From the NCBI GenBank assembly GCA_913055205.1, contig CAJXJN010000004.1, forward strand, positions 24,532 to 88,531: DNA of 64,000 nt, read 5' to 3'. How positions within the stretch are numbered: the first letter of the stretch is position 1; the number at the start of each line of letters is the position of its first letter. Positions 61,853 through 64,000 of the stretch are shown piece by piece. The notes under the pieces were generated by a model. That model had not been told where the DNA came from. It ran no database searches and saw nothing but the letters and a program-made list of their open reading frames with translations. Position numbers and translations under genes: made by a program. Source of the stretch: an uncultured Sulfurovum sp. Its GTDB lineage: Bacteria; Campylobacterota; Campylobacteria; Campylobacterales; Sulfurovaceae.

Positions 61853-62165
61853 CAAAAACCTCACTGTGTCTACTTTTTAATATTTCGATCATTTGACATG
61901 CATTTTGAAAAAGCTGAACATGTTCAATATCTGATGCTGCAAGCCCTTTATATCTATCAAAAGAGCGCATTACTTTACGTGCCTTAAGTGCTGCATTTTC
62001 TCTATCCCGTTTAAGATGCTCAAATGCAATAGCACCGTTGATCAGTCCTTTTGCCAAATTTTTTAATGGATGATCGGCTTTACGCAGAGGATGCCAAGCC
62101 TCTTCCAGTACTTCATGTGCTTCAAAGTATGCTTCTTTTTCCAACAAAGCTACATACTCACGCAA
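61836..62165 (-). CDS. DUF309 family protein
   Basis: 109 residues. '[17 protein letters not shown]' is the DUF309 signature, followed by '[32 protein letters not shown]', an all-helical protein. The function of the family is not known. The start is TTG at 62165 with GGAGG five bases upstream, inside the end of the DUF255 gene (16 bp overlap). The end overlaps the duplicated SagB-start sequence. Confidence 0.75.
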   Translation of the reverse strand: MREYVALLEKEAYFEAHEVLEEAWHPLRKADHPLKNLAKGLINGAIAFEHLKRDRENAALKARKVMRSFDRYKGLAASDIEHVQLFQNACQMIEILKSRHSEVFDVLVP

Positions 62166-63439
62166 TGCACCCTCCAGATCATAATTCTCTTTTTTCTTTT
62201 TTTACGTAAGCTTTTCAAATAGGCTTTAACCTCTTCTAGCTGGGCAGGTACTTCATCTCCAGTGATATGGGCATGAGAAAACTCTCCATCAATATTCCCG
62301 TCTTCTTCTATACCAAGGTAGGACAATGTTTTCTCTATTTCACTTTTTTTCAATCCTTTTTCCAAAAGTCCTTTATACACATCTGTATAACTGTAGATAA
62401 AATATCCTCCCTCTTCCCCATCACTGTCTGCATCACTTGCAGAAAGATAGAGCCCCTCTCTCATAAAATGTGTTTCCATCTGAGCAATCGTCCCGATCAC
62501 AACTCTTTTATAGAGAGGATCTTTTGTAAGTTCATAGAGTGTAACGTATTGGGGTATAAGTTCTGCATTGGTATAGAGCATCTTCTCAAAGTGAGGTATC
62601 TGCCATGCTTCATCTGTTGTATAACGGAAGAAGCCTCCTCCTATCTGATCATAAAGACCACCCTCTGCCATCTTTTTAAGTGTAAGCTCGGCCATATGCA
62701 GTGCTTGTGAGTCCCCGTCTATTCTATAAATATCAAGCAACAACGCTATCTTTGAAGCTTCCGGGAACTTAGGTCTTTTGGCAAATCCTCCATTTTGACC
62801 ATCAAACTCCTGCGCTGCTTCTTTTACAAACTGATCCATCACATCAAGTGTCAGTTTTGTTTTAGCACTTTGTTTTTGGGTTCCTTGCATTGCCAATGCC
62901 TGATGTTTATCTATACGTTGTTGAAACTTCTTTGACTGTGTTTGATACATCTTCACAAAAGAGGGAAGCATGTTCATCATCCCGTCAGAACCATATCCTT
63001 CCTCTTTGGATATATACGTTGCCAAATGAAAGACCCTTGCATCAGGCGACATAAACAGACTCAGGGGCCAACCTCCTCTTTCCCCATGAACACGCATATA
63101 AAGTTGTTGATATTTTTTGTCTATCTGCGGGTACTCCTCTCTGTCTACCTTTATAGAAATATAGTGTTCATTCAACAGTTTTGCTACTTCGGTATCTGTA
63201 AAACTCTCCTCTTCCATTACATGACACCAGTGACAGGTACTGTAACCTATGGAGAGAAATATCAGTTTCTTCTCTTTTTTAGCTTTCTCTAACGCTTCTT
63301 TACCCCAAGGATACCAATTGACAGGATTATGTGCATGTTGCTGCAGATAGGGAGAATCCTCTTTGATGAGAGCATTGGTATAGTTATTCTCTGCAAAAAT
63401 AGATAATGAGAACATGCAAAATATCAATATTTTTTTCAA
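62150..63439 (-). CDS. DUF255 thioredoxin-domain protein (YyaL type), C-terminally truncated
   Basis: 429 residues, whereas the family is about 650-700. A signal peptide (residues 1-16, '[16 protein letters not shown]') comes before '[22 protein letters not shown]' and '[16 protein letters not shown]', the thioredoxin-like domain with CHWC. The six-hairpin part starts ('[16 protein letters not shown]', '[31 protein letters not shown]', '[15 protein letters not shown]') but stops at 'LRKKRKKR', just where members continue to a conserved DDK..WN block. The cut lies in an A-rich stretch directly before DUF309, suggesting a deletion. Confidence 0.8.
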   Translation of the reverse strand: MKKILIFCMFSLSIFAENNYTNALIKEDSPYLQQHAHNPVNWYPWGKEALEKAKKEKKLIFLSIGYSTCHWCHVMEEESFTDTEVAKLLNEHYISIKVDREEYPQIDKKYQQLYMRVHGERGGWPLSLFMSPDARVFHLATYISKEEGYGSDGMMNMLPSFVKMYQTQSKKFQQRIDKHQALAMQGTQKQSAKTKLTLDVMDQFVKEAAQEFDGQNGGFAKRPKFPEASKIALLLDIYRIDGDSQALHMAELTLKKMAEGGLYDQIGGGFFRYTTDEAWQIPHFEKMLYTNAELIPQYVTLYELTKDPLYKRVVIGTIAQMETHFMREGLYLSASDADSDGEEGGYFIYSYTDVYKGLLEKGLKKSEIEKTLSYLGIEEDGNIDGEFSHAHITGDEVPAQLEEVKAYLKSLRKKRKKRIMIWRVHCVSM

Positions 63440-63457
63440 GTTCTTCCTTCTTTCATT

Positions 63458-63561
63458 GGAAGTGGAAACTTCAGTTCCACAGAAAATCCAAACTACTACT
63501 TAAGTTATATATAGCTTCCAAAAATCAATAATTGTAAGGTGGGACTAAAGTCTCCACTTCC
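63458..63561. repeat. BIME-like REP pair, family E
   Basis: GGAAGTGGAAACTTCAGTTC...CAC and, inverted, GTGGGACTAAAGTCTCCAC...TTCC enclose about 58 bp. The palindrome proper starts GTGG, the other tetranucleotide typical of RAYT-linked REPs. The element lies between the divergent DUF255 and DksA-like genes. Confidence 0.8.
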
Positions 63562-63606
63562 GAAGTTCTGTTATAATAACCCAACTATACCATAAAGTAG
63601 TGCACA

Positions 63607-63947
63607 ATGACAGCAAAAGAGAAAGAGACCATTAAAGAGAAGATAGAACAGGATATTAGCCTCTTAAAAAAACAGATCAGTATACTCGAAGAGAAAGTCA
63701 AACCCATCTCCCCTGACTGTTCCCTCGGCAGACTTACACGTCTGGAGGCTATGGGAGAACAGCATGTAAACAACAAAATACTGGGTGAATCCAAAATACG
63801 CCTTACCAGACTTCAAAATGCTCTTTTACGCATAGATAAACCCATGTTTGGTATCTGCATAGAGTGCGAAGAGGATATTGGCATAGGACGTATGAGAGTA
63901 TACGGCCTGAGAGTGTGAGATGCGTAGCATGTGCAGGTAGCAGGTAG
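63607..63947 (+). pseudogene. DksA/TraR-type zinc-finger protein, frameshifted at the 3' end
   Basis: The frame gives 103 residues: a coiled coil (about residues 5-35), then 'LGRLTRLEAMGEQHV', then 'PMFGICIECEEDIGIGRMRV', the first half of the C4 zinc finger. An apparent 2-base insertion (TA near 63900) moves the rest out of frame, and it stops at 63918. In the corrected frame the sequence reads 'RPESVRCVACAG', the second CxxC, and meets a stop at 63945-63947, already inside the heptamer repeat. These proteins bind RNA polymerase in the stringent response. Loss of the zinc site would probably inactivate it. Confidence 0.75.
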
Positions 63948-64000
63948 CAGGTAGCAGGTAGCAGGTAGCAGGTAGCAGGTAGCAGGTAGCAGGTAGCAGG
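63933..64000. repeat. heptanucleotide tandem repeat (GCAGGTA), about 9.7 copies to the window edge
   Basis: Perfect head-to-tail copies of GCAGGTA from 63933 until the window ends. The unit is not a multiple of three, so copy-number change would shift a reading frame. The array begins at the 3' end of the DksA-like gene. Confidence 0.95.

Noticed and set aside
63933..64000. CRISPR array
   Set aside because: The units are seven bases, directly adjacent and without spacers.

Overview
The window looks like chromosomal DNA of a low-GC Campylobacterota (formerly Epsilonproteobacteria), most likely a Sulfurovum/Sulfurimonas-type bacterium. The support is the family composition: a soluble fumarate-reductase-like pair, a multihaem cytochrome, YeeE/YedE sulfur transporters, QueF, both PurN and PurT, and separate but overlapping rpoB and rpoC. 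The genus is an inference from protein character; no search was run.

Layout. 1-5.7 kb: end of an SDR gene, a MATE exporter, two small unknown genes, thpR, purN, the NAD(P)HX repair enzyme and rpsU with an upstream leader ORF. 5.8-12.0 kb: an accessory island with a RAYT transposase and its REP palindromes, a type III restriction-modification operon, a small divergent HTH gene with a palindromic intergenic region, and a candidate type I toxin-antitoxin locus. The restriction operon lies between two near-identical, same-orientation copies of a REP-pair element of about 136 bp. 12-23.7 kb: purT, yjbQ, a D-2-hydroxyacid dehydrogenase, the fumarate-reductase-like pair, an HhH-like gene, a thioesterase, leuC, an RqcH/NFACT gene and a frameshifted twelve-haem cytochrome. 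23.8-31.6 kb: cdsA-dxr, an RBBP9-like hydrolase, tsaD, gyrB, a degenerate GGDEF-EAL gene and queF. 31.7-33.3 kb: an HTH gene and an IS256-family element with 8-bp target duplications. 33.9-37.0 kb: rpsL-rpsG-fusA (minus strand). 37.4-43.3 kb: four plus-strand membrane genes (HdeD-like, cation/H+ antiporter, P-type ATPase, MgtC/DUF4010). 43.4-57.6 kb: the minus-strand transcription/translation block tRNA-Thr-Tyr-Gly-Thr, tuf, rpmG, tRNA-Trp, secE, nusG, rplK, rplA, rplJ, rplL, rpoB, rpoC. 57.8-64 kb: yaaA, a small membrane ORF, a SUI1 factor, two YeeE/YedE genes, a SagB-type oxidoreductase, DUF309, a truncated DUF255 protein, a frameshifted DksA/TraR-like gene and a heptamer tandem repeat that runs off the end.

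The most notable signal is the density of REP-like palindromes. At least five sequence families occur between genes, several as inverted pairs, and three of the families begin with GTAG or GTGG, as RAYT-linked REPs do. Four genes (the RAYT, the HTH gene, the twelve-haem cytochrome and dxr) take their TAG stop codon from the GTAG end of a REP. A second signal is a 21-bp motif containing TTGACATATTTTT upstream of three accessory loci. Several genes are broken by single-base shifts, mostly at homopolymers, which could be real decay or sequencing error.
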